A DNA stretch of 64,000 bases from G965204755 sp965243415 (GTDB lineage: Bacteria > Acidobacteriota > Vicinamibacteria > Marinacidobacterales > Marinacidobacteraceae). Position numbers and translations under genes: made by a program. Position 1 is the first letter of the stretch. Each line of letters begins with the position of its first letter. The stretch lies in NCBI GenBank assembly GCA_965243415.1, contig OZ251549.1:2232001-2296000 (forward strand). The letters run 5' to 3'. Positions 36,266 to 44,930 of the stretch are shown piece after piece. The notes below the pieces were generated by a model, which worked only from the letters and a program-made list of their open reading frames with translations, searched no databases and was not told the DNA's origin.

Positions 36266-37099
36266 ATGCGTGTTGAACTGGCCCCATGGTTGGCGCGCCT
36301 GCGAAAGGCAGAAGTGGTGGACCGTGTCCTGACCGACTGTCGGTCGATCGACGGGACGCTGCTTGGAGTCTCCGTAGATGCAGCACGGAATGCCATCGGC
36401 AAGGGGCAAGCCGATTTCGACCAGCCGTACGGAGATCTCACCCCTGACGACCTCGTCCTTCTCTACGCCTACTTGAACCAGCTGCGGCATCTTGAAGAGC
36501 TCACCGCGGTGTTCAGCCACATCTTCTCCAACACACAACCGGTCGACCCGGTTGTCGTGGACATCGGCTGTGGCCCGTTTACAGGCGGATTGGCTATGGC
36601 CGCCACTCTGGGAGCACGATCGCGTTTCGACTACATCGGCGTGGATCGTTCGCAGACGATGCGACGCTTCGGGAAGGTAATTGCCGATGCGGTGAAAAAC
36701 TGTAGCGAAGTGCCAGAGATCTGCACTCGTTGGGCTTGCGACATCAACGCTGTGCCGTGGACGGACCCACCTAAATGGCGCTCGGTGATCGTCATTGTGT
36801 CATATCTCTTCGCAAGCCCGACGCTTGACCCCAGTGCGCTCGTGGATGGACTCCTGACTCTGCTCCGACGAATCGGTAATGGCAGAGTTGACATTCTCTA
36901 CACGAACTCCACCAAACCGATGCCGAATCTATCTGTCGGCGAATTTCATGAGAGGTTGACGACCAACGAGTTCTTTCAACGTGCTGACTTCGAAGGAACG
37001 ATCGAGGTTGAGCGTTGGTCTAGACGTGAATCATACGATTTTCGATGTGCGCTGTGGCACCGCAAGCCCCAGCGCTTGTTTGGAACTGGGACGACATAA
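36266..37099 (+). CDS. SAM-dependent methyltransferase of novel three-gene cassette
   Basis: About 277 residues from the ATG at 36266; an in-frame ATG at 36152 would add 38 residues without domain character. Class I methyltransferase motif I is VVVDIGCGPFTGGLAMAATL, with motif II FDYIGVDRSQTMRRF. A post-I acidic pair occurs at WACDINAVPW. No DPPY/NPPY motif is seen, so it is not an obvious DNA-adenine methylase; the target could be RNA, protein or a small molecule. Composition is clearly less GC-rich than neighbouring lepA-hemW, with codons such as aat and tct, which suggests horizontal acquisition. The helicase gene starts one base after its stop. Confidence 0.72.
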   Translation: MRVELAPWLARLRKAEVVDRVLTDCRSIDGTLLGVSVDAARNAIGKGQADFDQPYGDLTPDDLVLLYAYLNQLRHLEELTAVFSHIFSNTQPVDPVVVDIGCGPFTGGLAMAATLGARSRFDYIGVDRSQTMRRFGKVIADAVKNCSEVPEICTRWACDINAVPWTDPPKWRSVIVIVSYLFASPTLDPSALVDGLLTLLRRIGNGRVDILYTNSTKPMPNLSVGEFHERLTTNEFFQRADFEGTIEVERWSRRESYDFRCALWHRKPQRLFGTGTT

Positions 37100-37100
37100 A

Positions 37101-38195
37101 ATGTATCTCCCGACGTGGGAACAACTGGATGACGTCCAACGGGACGTACTTGACCACCCGCTTGACCGATCTCTGTTCGTGGTGGGCCCTCCAGGGTCGG
37201 GCAAGACTGTGCTTGCTGTTCGTCGCGCGTCCATGCTGGCCGAAGAGGGACACCCGGTCGTGGTCGTCACTTACAACCGGATGCTGAGACGCCTGCTTCG
37301 GCTTCTGGGCGGAGCGGACATCGACATCACGACCATGTACAGTTTCGTGTCGACTGACTTCCAGAGCCGAGGTGGTCAGTACGATTTCGATGACGAGTAC
37401 GACCCCGACTGGACATACATGGTCGAACACATCCAGAGGGCCTTGGTCGACGTGACGCCGGTGCATCTCGTGGTCGATGAAGGGCAGGATCTTGCTGAGG
37501 GCTTCTATCGATATGTATCCTGCGGAGTTGCCCAGACGTTGACCGTCTTCGCGGATCAAGCGCAGTCCATACAACCGAAATCCACTTCTATTGAACAAAT
37601 CATGGAGGCGTCGGCACTGGGCGCACCATCGATGCTTGAGCACAATTACCGAACAACGGCGAAGATTTCGTGGCTCGCCGAACATTTTCACAGTGGCGAC
37701 CTGCCTGTTGCCACGGTAGCACGTCCTGACTCCGGAGAAATTCCACGACTCGTGAGGAGCCAGGGCCTACATGTTACCGCGGCACGGATCGCGAACTGGC
37801 ACAAGAACCGTGGCGGAAGTGTCGGCGTCATTGTGGCGACGATAGGCGCTGGTCAAGCCGTTAAGGAACAGTTGCAGAATGGTCTTCCCGGCGTTAGGGT
37901 CAACATTTACACTAGTGAACTGCAGAACGAGGACGAGATCGATGTCACGAGGGACGGAGTCACGGTCCTGACGAGCCAATCCGTGAAGGGACAGGAATTC
38001 GACAGCGTCTTCCTGCTCCAACTCGAACTCTTCGTTCCGTGTCGCACGGACGCACGTCGCCGAGCGATGTACATGATGTGCGCCCGCGCCCGCGACTTCC
38101 TGTTCTTGGTCTACGGGCCGGGCGATTTGACGGACGAGATGAAGGCGGCGCTTCCGGGCCCGGACATTTTGCGTAGAGTGGGAATCGAGAGATGA
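37101..38195 (+). CDS. Compact SF1 (UvrD/Rep-like) helicase
   Basis: 364 residues, about half the size of UvrD, with the helicase motifs in order: Walker A VVGPPGSGKT (29-36), motif Ia YNRMLRRLLR, motif II LVVDEGQD, motif III FADQAQSI, motif IV EHNYRT, motif V LTSQSVKGQEFDSVFL, and motif VI MYMMCARARDFLFLVYG. There is no room for the 1B/2B subdomains, so it may need partners for processivity. It is one base downstream of the methyltransferase and overlaps the next gene by four bases (ATGA). The operon structure indicates one functional unit. Nucleic-acid substrate is unknown. Confidence 0.85.
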   Translation: MYLPTWEQLDDVQRDVLDHPLDRSLFVVGPPGSGKTVLAVRRASMLAEEGHPVVVVTYNRMLRRLLRLLGGADIDITTMYSFVSTDFQSRGGQYDFDDEYDPDWTYMVEHIQRALVDVTPVHLVVDEGQDLAEGFYRYVSCGVAQTLTVFADQAQSIQPKSTSIEQIMEASALGAPSMLEHNYRTTAKISWLAEHFHSGDLPVATVARPDSGEIPRLVRSQGLHVTAARIANWHKNRGGSVGVIVATIGAGQAVKEQLQNGLPGVRVNIYTSELQNEDEIDVTRDGVTVLTSQSVKGQEFDSVFLLQLELFVPCRTDARRRAMYMMCARARDFLFLVYGPGDLTDEMKAALPGPDILRRVGIER

Positions 38196-40531
38196 TGGAC
38201 CCCGGTTCGCGGACGCTCTTCCAAAGCCGTCATCGGCACGACGGGGACCCGGTGATCCCCGGGGAAGTTGCGACGGCCGCGCCGGCGGATGCTGACTGGT
38301 TGGGAATCGTCATCGACCATCATCGGCTCTTCGACGGGTTGGCGGCCGGTTGGCTGTTCCCGTCGATCGGCTCCGGATTCCTCGTGGGCGTCGGGGCATA
38401 CGCCGCCAATGGTCGGGCCCCCGAGTCCGGCCACCGGATGCAGGTCTTCGTTCGCTTCGGCCGGGCGACCCTTCCGGAAATCGAGGTCCCGGTGTTCGCT
38501 GCGGACGGATGGACGCAGCGCACCCTCGAGCGCGTCGGCGGGACCGACCGCTTCCTCTTCTGGCCCGGTGCACTGCCGACTTTCGGCATCACCGGTCTGT
38601 TGGTCGCGACGAATGACCAAGGTGCCCGTCTGGCGGCGCTTGCCCGGCAGGTCTCGAATGTCGAACTGCCGGTGGAGCCGCAGGTCGTCGATATCCCGGA
38701 GGACGACTCGGCGCCGCCGGCGCTTCCCGACGGGGGCGTGGCCGGGGCTTCTGAGGCACCGGCTGCCGTGTCTTCGGAGCGGAACCGCTCCGAGGCCGAC
38801 GCGGCCCACGGAGCGATGAGTCTGGCGGTCTGGGCGGTTCCCCGGAACGATCGCTGGTTCGACCTGTTGACGGCGACTCTGTCGTCGGACCGGACCCGCC
38901 GTTCTGTGGCCGCGGCGTGCGTGGATGCCCCGTGGTGGGAGTTTCCACCGTGGACGCCCCCTCCGGAAACCGTTGTCTGCGAAGGCGAGACGGCGCTATG
39001 GCTGGGAGCTCTCGAAGTACTCGAGCGTCGCGCCGGAGAGACGGAGGATGCGGAGAGGGTCGCCGGGAAAATCGCGGCTGTCGCACGGCGCCGTGGCGCC
39101 ACGGAGAGGCGGATGGCGGATTGGCTCGAGTCCACTCGCGCGGTTCTCTTGGGTGAAGAGGAAGTGGATCTCGACCGGTGGCGGGAACGCGGAGTCGATC
39201 TGGCCCTCCAACTCGCATTGCTCCGACCTGAACCGGCTAAGTTCGTCGCCTGGAATCGGGACCTGCCGACGCTGCCGCCGGCGGTGTGGTGGTCGGCAGC
39301 GGCGCTCTGCGGGCTGTCTTGCGGCTATCGATCCCTCGACCTTCGGTTCCGGGGAAGCGCGACACAGAGGGCCGTCCTTGCGGTGCAGGCGCTGCGCCTC
39401 CAGGCGCCCAGAACTGATGAAGTTCGGTGGCCGGTCGCTGAGGGGGAGGCGAACTGGCGGCGCGAGTCCGGTGACCTCGTTCTGAGGTGGGGGGAGCGAG
39501 AGATCGCGCGAATGGCGGAGTCATCGCGGGGAAAGTGGCTGTCGGTAGACCTTCATGACGTCGCCGCCCGGGAACAGGCGTGCGAGATCGCATCGGAGTT
39601 GCGGTGGAACTGTGTTGATCGGGAAATCCGACTCGAGGACGAACTCCTGTCCGTCTCGGGGTCGGGGGAACTGCAGGTCGGGGATGGAGGACTCGTGGCT
39701 CGCGGCGAAGTCCGGCTCCGGCTCCCGGACCGCGTGGGAGTCGAGACGGTGCTGGACGAGGAGGGGTTCCGGCGCCACATCGCTACCTCCCCCGGGAGGA
39801 TCCCGGCGCCCGTCGGACTCCCGAAGTCGCCGCCGGGGCTGCGGCGACTTGGGATCCCCGGTCTGGACTACTTGCCGGACTTCCTCGATGAGGCCGAGGA
39901 GAGTCGAATCGTCGAGGAGATCGACCGGGGTGAGTGGAGCAGTGAACTGTCGCGCCGGGTCCAACACTACGGCTGGCTCTACGACTACCGGCGAAGGACC
40001 GTCGCCGACTCGATGCGACTCGGTGACCTGCCGACCTGGGCGGCGACGATCGCCCGACGCCTGGTGCGGGCCAGCGTCCTGCCGGAGATGCCGGACCAGG
40101 TGATCGTCAACGAGTACCACGGAGACCAGGGCATCAGCCGACACATCGACGGTCCCCGCTTCGCGGACGGGATCGCCATGATCAGTCTCCTGGAGTCGTG
40201 GGAGATGGTGTTCCGAAGGGAGGACGACCGGAAGGACAAGCGGGCCTTCGTGCTCGAACGGCGGAGCGCGGCAATCATGACCGGGGAAGCGCGGTATGAA
40301 TGGACGCACGAGATCCCGAAGCGGAAGTCGGAGCCGGCCGCCGCGACCGGAGGCGGGCGACGCGGACGAACGCCGCGGGGCCGCCGTCTCTCGCTCACGT
40401 TCCGAAAGGTGCTGCCGCCGGACCGGGTCGAGGAGCCGGGGGCCGGCCCGCGACCTCGCCCGGTCTCCGGGCGGCGCCGGGCGAGGGCCGCCGGGATTCC
40501 GACCGGAGGAGAAGCAGGCCGCTCCGGCTGA
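38192..40531 (+). CDS. Large protein with C-terminal AlkB-like 2OG-Fe(II) dioxygenase
   Basis: 779 residues, third gene of the cassette. The C-terminal domain (about 550-735) is AlkB-like: GLDYLPDFLDEAEESRIVEE, VIVNEYHGDQGISRHIDGP with the iron ligands H651 and D653, a distal histidine in YEWTHEIP near 705, and the 2OG-binding arginines in RRLSLTFRKV near 730. AlkB proteins oxidatively remove methyl groups from nucleic-acid bases. The N-terminal 540 residues match no family I know; they are acidic, Trp-rich and seem to contain several globular parts (LGIVIDHHRLFDGLAAGWLF; LERRAGETEDAERVAGKIAA). A methyltransferase, a helicase and a demethylase-like enzyme in one operon is unusual. The C-terminal tail is basic and disordered. 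Confidence 0.8.
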   Translation: MMDPGSRTLFQSRHRHDGDPVIPGEVATAAPADADWLGIVIDHHRLFDGLAAGWLFPSIGSGFLVGVGAYAANGRAPESGHRMQVFVRFGRATLPEIEVPVFAADGWTQRTLERVGGTDRFLFWPGALPTFGITGLLVATNDQGARLAALARQVSNVELPVEPQVVDIPEDDSAPPALPDGGVAGASEAPAAVSSERNRSEADAAHGAMSLAVWAVPRNDRWFDLLTATLSSDRTRRSVAAACVDAPWWEFPPWTPPPETVVCEGETALWLGALEVLERRAGETEDAERVAGKIAAVARRRGATERRMADWLESTRAVLLGEEEVDLDRWRERGVDLALQLALLRPEPAKFVAWNRDLPTLPPAVWWSAAALCGLSCGYRSLDLRFRGSATQRAVLAVQALRLQAPRTDEVRWPVAEGEANWRRESGDLVLRWGEREIARMAESSRGKWLSVDLHDVAAREQACEIASELRWNCVDREIRLEDELLSVSGSGELQVGDGGLVARGEVRLRLPDRVGVETVLDEEGFRRHIATSPGRIPAPVGLPKSPPGLRRLGIPGLDYLPDFLDEAEESRIVEEIDRGEWSSELSRRVQHYGWLYDYRRRTVADSMRLGDLPTWAATIARRLVRASVLPEMPDQVIVNEYHGDQGISRHIDGPRFADGIAMISLLESWEMVFRREDDRKDKRAFVLERRSAAIMTGEARYEWTHEIPKRKSEPAAATGGGRRGRTPRGRRLSLTFRKVLPPDRVEEPGAGPRPRPVSGRRRARAAGIPTGGEAGRSG

Positions 40532-40641
40532 CCCGCGCCCTTCTGCGTTTGGCCGCATCCCGGTCGGCCGCGGCGCCCGGGGTCGAACGCCGAGGACCGA
40601 AGCAGCCGGTTGCGCCGGGCGATTCGGGTCGGCGCGGTTCC

Positions 40642-42021
40642 TCAGGAAGTTTCGGGCGCGGGGCGCTGCGTGCGGCGGAAGAGGAGGTAGGCGAGGATTC
40701 CCAGGGCGAGGAAGGCCAGGGAGAACCAGGCGCCGCTCGGGGGGCCGGTGAAGAAGAGGGCGATCCAGAGGGCGAGGGAGAGGAGCGCCGGGAACGGGTA
40801 GAGCCACATGCGGAAGGGCTGGGGAATGTCCTTCCGGTATCGGGAGAGGAGCAGCACGGCGACGCATTGCCAGGTGAAGCGGAGCAGGATCTGCACCTGC
40901 ATCAGCCAGTTCACCAGTTGGCCCAGACTGAAGAAGCAGAAGGGCAGGGAAGCGAGGATCAGCCAGACCAGCGAGACATGGGGGAAGCCGCGCTTCGGGT
41001 GGAGGCGGCCGAAGACCGCGAAGAACTGGCCGTCCCGGGCCGCGGCGTAGGGCATCCGTGAGTAGCCGAGGGCGAAGGCGAAGACCGAGGCGATGGCCAC
41101 GAACAGGATGAGCGCGGTGATGACGGAACCGGCCAGCGCGGCGAGTCCGGGGTCGGCGACGGTGCGGGCGATGAAGGTCGAGGCGAGGGTGGTGCTCCGC
41201 GCCGCTTCTTCCCAGGGGACGGCGCTCAGCATCGCCGCGGTCATGGCGATATAGAGAACCGCGACGACGCCGATGGAGAGCAGGATCGAGCGGGGCACCG
41301 TGCGTTCCGGGTCGCGCACTTCGCCGGCGATGTTGCAGACCTGGTTGTAGCCGCCGAACGAGTACATGGCGATGACCGAGGCGGCGCCCAGGGCCGGCCA
41401 GAAGGAGAGGTCGGACCCTTCGGGCGGGAAGAGCGCCGGCAGTCGCAGTCCGTGGACGAGGCCGGCGGCGATGACCCAGCCGGTGGTCGCCAGCACCAGG
41501 GCCAGCATCGCCTTCGAGAGGCGCTCCACCGAGGCGATGTTCCGGTAGAGGAGGAACAGGATCAGCAGGCAGACGCCGCCGGCGGCGAGGTCATGCGCCA
41601 CCTTCCCCATCTCCGGCAGGTAGAAGCCGAGGTAGTCGGCGAAACCCACCGCGCCGCCGGCCAGCGAGAGCGGGGCCACCAGCAGGATGTGGAAGAGGAA
41701 CAGGAAGGCCAGCGGGCGGCCGAGGCCGAAGGGTCGGAACGCCTCCCGGAGGTAGAGGTAGGGGCCGCCGCTGCCGGGGAGGGCGGCGCCGAGTTGGGCG
41801 TACACCAGGCCGTCGGCCAGCGAGAGGACAGCGCCGACGACCCAGGCCCAGAGGAGGTGCGGGCCGCCCATCGCCGTGAGCATCAGCGGGATGGTGAGGA
41901 AGGGGCCGATGCCCACCATGCCGATGATGTTGGTGGCGGTGGCCCCGCCGAGCCCCATCCGGCGGCGGAGGCCGGGTTCCTTCCGGTCGGGCGCCGGGCG
42001 CCGGTTCCGCCGGGGAGTCAC
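40642..42021 (-). CDS. APC-family amino-acid permease
   Basis: Twelve-helix APC transporter of about 459 residues. The GTG at 42021 is taken as the start because it supplies the short basic cytoplasmic N-terminus (EPGLRRRMGLGGATATNIIG) typical of the family; ATG 41958 is the alternative. Family features: GLGGATATNIIGMVGIGPFL in helix 1, GSGGPYLYLREAF in helix 3, SFGGYNQVCNIAGEVRDPER in helix 6 to loop 6-7. Resembles LAT/SteT-type exchangers. The frame stays open for another 430 bases upstream but there it runs into a tandem-repeat array and low-complexity sequence, so I exclude that part. Substrate unknown. Confidence 0.88.
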   Translation of the reverse strand: MTPRRNRRPAPDRKEPGLRRRMGLGGATATNIIGMVGIGPFLTIPLMLTAMGGPHLLWAWVVGAVLSLADGLVYAQLGAALPGSGGPYLYLREAFRPFGLGRPLAFLFLFHILLVAPLSLAGGAVGFADYLGFYLPEMGKVAHDLAAGGVCLLILFLLYRNIASVERLSKAMLALVLATTGWVIAAGLVHGLRLPALFPPEGSDLSFWPALGAASVIAMYSFGGYNQVCNIAGEVRDPERTVPRSILLSIGVVAVLYIAMTAAMLSAVPWEEAARSTTLASTFIARTVADPGLAALAGSVITALILFVAIASVFAFALGYSRMPYAAARDGQFFAVFGRLHPKRGFPHVSLVWLILASLPFCFFSLGQLVNWLMQVQILLRFTWQCVAVLLLSRYRKDIPQPFRMWLYPFPALLSLALWIALFFTGPPSGAWFSLAFLALGILAYLLFRRTQRPAPETS

Positions 42022-42251
42022 GGGGCGCGGTGCGGTCCGCGTCCGGCGGGGGGCGGGGCCGGGTCGGCGGTCCTGCGGGGGGAGTCGGCGGCGGGGAGGG
42101 TGGCGCCGGTTCGGGGGTGCGGGGTCGCCGGGGGCATCGGGGACATCGGGAACATCGGGGACTGCGAAGTATCTGCGTTCGCCGGAGCCCGGTCCCTCGG
42201 GCCGACGACTCCCGGCCGCGAGCCAGTGTTCTTCGTCGTGGAGGAACCGGG

Positions 42252-42885
42252 CCCTGTGTCTTTCGGCCTGTGTCTTTAACGGGTGGCCCTGTGTCTTTAG
42301 CCCTGTGTCTTTAGCCGAGGGCCCTGTGTCTTTAGCCGAGGGCCCTGTGTTTTTCGGCGCCGCGGGAGTCGGACCCCGTGTTTTTCGGCGCGGCGGGGTC
42401 GGGTCCCGTGTCTTCGACGGAAGGGGGTGTCTTCCGCGGCGGGCATGTGTCATGGGCATGTGTCATGGGCATGTGTCATCGGCATGTGTCTTCGGTGGGA
42501 GCATGTGTCTCTCGGCATGTGTCTCTGGCGGGCGAGCATGTGTCTTTGGCTCGTGTTCGGTGCGATCCTGTGTCCGTAGCATGTTTTCCGGTGCGCGAAA
42601 CGTGTCCTTTGGTGGGGAGCATGTGTCATCGGGCGGGGAGCATGTGTCATCGGCGGGAGCATGTGTCATCGGCGGGAGCATGTGTCATCGGCATGTGCCT
42701 TCGGCGGAAGCATGTGTCATGGGCATGTGTCATCGGCGGGGGCATGTGTCATGGGCATGTGTCTTCGGCGGGAGCATGTGCCATGGGCATGTGTCTTCGG
42801 CGGGAGCATGTGTCTGTAGCATGTGTTTCTGGCCGGGAGCATGTGTCTGCAGCAGGTGTTTCTGGACGGAAGCAGGTGTCGTCGG
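42252..42885. repeat. Degenerate CATGTGTC tandem-repeat array
   Basis: About 630 bases in which TGTGTC occurs exactly 24 times, 18 of them as CATGTGTC, plus about ten degenerate copies. Spacing is irregular, mainly about 10 or 19 bases. The left part uses units like CCTGTGTCTTTAGCCGAGGG, the right part units like GCATGTGTCATCGGCGGGA, so it looks like two related minisatellite families. It lies between two minus-strand genes (DUF3179 upstream, APC permease downstream). Spacing is not constant, so this is not CRISPR. Possible roles are a protein-binding array or simply expanded junk DNA. Confidence 0.85.
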
Positions 42886-42905
42886 CCGGGTATGGCCGCT
42901 TGGGT

Positions 42906-44807
42906 TCACGGGGCGCGGAGGGGGCGGTCGTCGAGGTAACTGGCCCACGCGAACCAGTATGCCATATGGCCGGGGAGCCGCGGCAGGGGCGCAGCCGCGG
43001 CAGGGTCGGCGCCGGAGACCTCGGCGACGGGGGCGAGCGCGGCTTCGGTGATCCGCCAGCGGCGCCCCGTCTCGTCCACCAGGACTCCCTCGTCCGCCGC
43101 CGCCCGCGTGAATCGTCGGCCGCCGCTCTCGTAGGCGCGCACCGTTTCCGTCGCCGCCTCGCCGACCAGCACCAGGTCGAGAGTGCCCACCCGGTCGTGG
43201 AGCACGGCGCCGCCCGCGAACAGCGAGAGCGCCCAGGCCATCTGCGTTTCCCCGGCGCGGAGCGCGAAGATGCGGTCTTTCGGGTCGAGGCGTCGGTCGC
43301 GCACCACCACCGGGAACATCAGGTCCGGGCTGGCGAAGTACTCGCCGTAGGGCTGCCCCGGCCGGTAGTCGCGGCGATAGCCGGTATCCAGCGAGAGCGC
43401 CGTCGTGTCGGGGTGCTCGGCGCGCCAGGCGGCCCAACTGGTGATGACCACCGGGAGGACGCGCAGTTCGATTCCCGAACCGGTGAGTTCGCCCACCACC
43501 GGGCGGCCGGTGAACTGGTTCCAGAGCGACTCGGTCGCGTCGTCGTACATGAGTTTGTTCGACCGGTAGAGCAGGCCGGACGAACCGAAGACGAACGGTT
43601 CCTCATACCCCGGGATCCGGGTATCGAAGAGGATGCCGGAGCCGCAGAGCGTGCAGTAGGCGAGCGACACCGGGACGCCGCCGATCACATCGTTGAACAT
43701 CTCGTGCCAGTCGAGGATGCGCAGCGGGTAGGCGCGGGAGTCGCCGTTCAGCGAAACCCCGAACACCAGTTCGCGGTCGGTCAGGTAGTCCGCTTCGGCG
43801 GCGGGTATGTGTTCCGGATCCGTGAGCGCCGGGATGCCGTCCTTGGTGACGCCGCCCCAGACGATCTCCTCGAGGCGGATCTCGTGCTTCACGCCCCGGT
43901 ACACGAAGTCGCGGAAGTTCGGGTCTATGCCGGCGAGGACATCGGCCTTGAAGGCGTCGAAGCCGTCGAAGGGGCGGATCTCGCTGTGGGTCTCCTGCCA
44001 CTCGGTCCAGGCCTTCCAGTCGCGTCCGATGCGGGCGCGCGCCAGCCGCTGCAGCGCCCGCAGCAGCCGGCCGTCCTCGTCCGGGAGGACCCGCAGGACG
44101 GCGATGAAGGCCGGCACCACATCGCGCTCGTTGCGCTCGATCAGGAACGACAGCGCCCGGTTCCGGGAGACGCCGTTGCGGGCGAAGAGCGCGGTGCGGA
44201 CCATCGCTTCGATATCGGCGTCCGGCTCCCGGTTGCGGAGGTCGCCGAAGGGGTCGTTGCCGAAGGGGTCGGAACCGGGCAGCGTCGGCGGGCCGGGTTG
44301 CGCCGGGAGGGCCGCCGGCGCGAGCAGCGCGAGGGCGGCGGCGCCGAGAGCGGCGCGGAGCCGGAGGGTCGCGGCGCGGCGCCGGGGTCGGGGGCGCTCC
44401 GCTCCCGCCGGTCGGACCGGCGGCGCGGGAGCGGCGGCGCGGGGAACGGGCGGTGGCCGGACGGCGGTCCGCCGGCGCCGGGGTCGGCGGGGCTCCGATC
44501 GCCGGCGCGTCCGGGGAAGCGCGGCGGGTGCGCTCGACGCGGGCGAGGGGGCAGCGCCCACGGCCGGGGTGGCGGGAACCGTGGGGCGGGAGTCGGAGGC
44601 GCCGAAGCGGGCGGCCCCGGCGCACGGGGTGGCGGGAACGCACGGGATGGCGGCAACGCACGGGATGGCGGCAACGCACGGAGTGGCGGCAACGCGCGGG
44701 GAGGCGGCAACGCGCGGGATGGCGGAAACGCGCGGCCCGGGCGGCCCGGGCAGCCCGGGCAGGGCGGCGTCCGGACGCGGGGCCGGAACTCGATCCGGGG
44801 TGGTCAT
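42906..44807 (-). CDS. DUF3179 domain protein with repeat-containing N-terminal extension
   Basis: 633 residues. The C-terminal 400 residues are DUF3179: YPLRILDWHEMFND, then VPVSLAYCTLCGSGILFDT with its CxxC pair, FGSSGLLYRSNKLMYD and LWNQFTGRPVVGEL. The start at 44807 is supported by a strong GAGGAGG six bases upstream. The first 130 residues are Ala/Pro/Arg-rich and include hexapeptide copies (AAIPCV, ATPCV) from an 18 bp tandem repeat, then a hydrophobic segment (LRAALGAAALALLAPAALPAQ, one residue over twenty if counted with Q removed it is the export helix) precedes the mature part. It is probably exported or anchored. The function of DUF3179 is unknown; the CxxC suggests redox or metal binding. 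Confidence 0.85.
   Translation of the reverse strand: MTTPDRVPAPRPDAALPGLPGPPGPRVSAIPRVAASPRVAATPCVAAIPCVAAIPCVPATPCAGAARFGASDSRPTVPATPAVGAAPSPASSAPAALPRTRRRSEPRRPRRRRTAVRPPPVPRAAAPAPPVRPAGAERPRPRRRAATLRLRAALGAAALALLAPAALPAQPGPPTLPGSDPFGNDPFGDLRNREPDADIEAMVRTALFARNGVSRNRALSFLIERNERDVVPAFIAVLRVLPDEDGRLLRALQRLARARIGRDWKAWTEWQETHSEIRPFDGFDAFKADVLAGIDPNFRDFVYRGVKHEIRLEEIVWGGVTKDGIPALTDPEHIPAAEADYLTDRELVFGVSLNGDSRAYPLRILDWHEMFNDVIGGVPVSLAYCTLCGSGILFDTRIPGYEEPFVFGSSGLLYRSNKLMYDDATESLWNQFTGRPVVGELTGSGIELRVLPVVITSWAAWRAEHPDTTALSLDTGYRRDYRPGQPYGEYFASPDLMFPVVVRDRRLDPKDRIFALRAGETQMAWALSLFAGGAVLHDRVGTLDLVLVGEAATETVRAYESGGRRFTRAAADEGVLVDETGRRWRITEAALAPVAEVSGADPAAAAPLPRLPGHMAYWFAWASYLDDRPLRAP
44621..44728. 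repeat. Six 18 bp tandem repeats inside the DUF3179 gene
   Basis: Six units of 18 bases (consensus cgcacgggatggcggcaa on the plus strand), the second and third identical and the rest with one to four changes. The period is a multiple of three, so copy-number change keeps the frame and would add or remove the hexapeptide AAIPCV-type unit in the N-terminal extension. Confidence 0.9.
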
Positions 44808-44812
44808 GTTCG

Positions 44813-44819
44813 CCTCCTC
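44813..44819 (-). promoter_or_regulatory. Shine-Dalgarno fixing the DUF3179 start
   Basis: GAGGAGG (minus strand), spacer of 5 bases to the ATG at 44807. It shows that the unusual 130-residue N-terminal extension is probably translated. Confidence 0.65.
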
Positions 44820-44930
44820 ATCCTGCCGGGGCCCGAGCGCTCTCCCGTCCGCGCCCCGCTGCCGAAGGGTAACCCGGTGTCCCCGACGCTCGCCACCCGC
44901 GGCGCCTCCGTTCCGTCACGGCGGCCGGCC

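Noticed and set aside
42450..42681. Minus-strand frames in the repeat array encoding Thr/His/Pro-rich peptides
   Set aside because: They exist because the repeat units lack stops; unit spacing is not a multiple of three and no signal or domain is present. The upstream extension of the APC permease frame through the array was rejected likewise.
42252..42885. CATGTGTC array as a CRISPR
   Set aside because: Units are short and irregularly spaced, there are no constant-length unique spacers, and no cas genes are seen.
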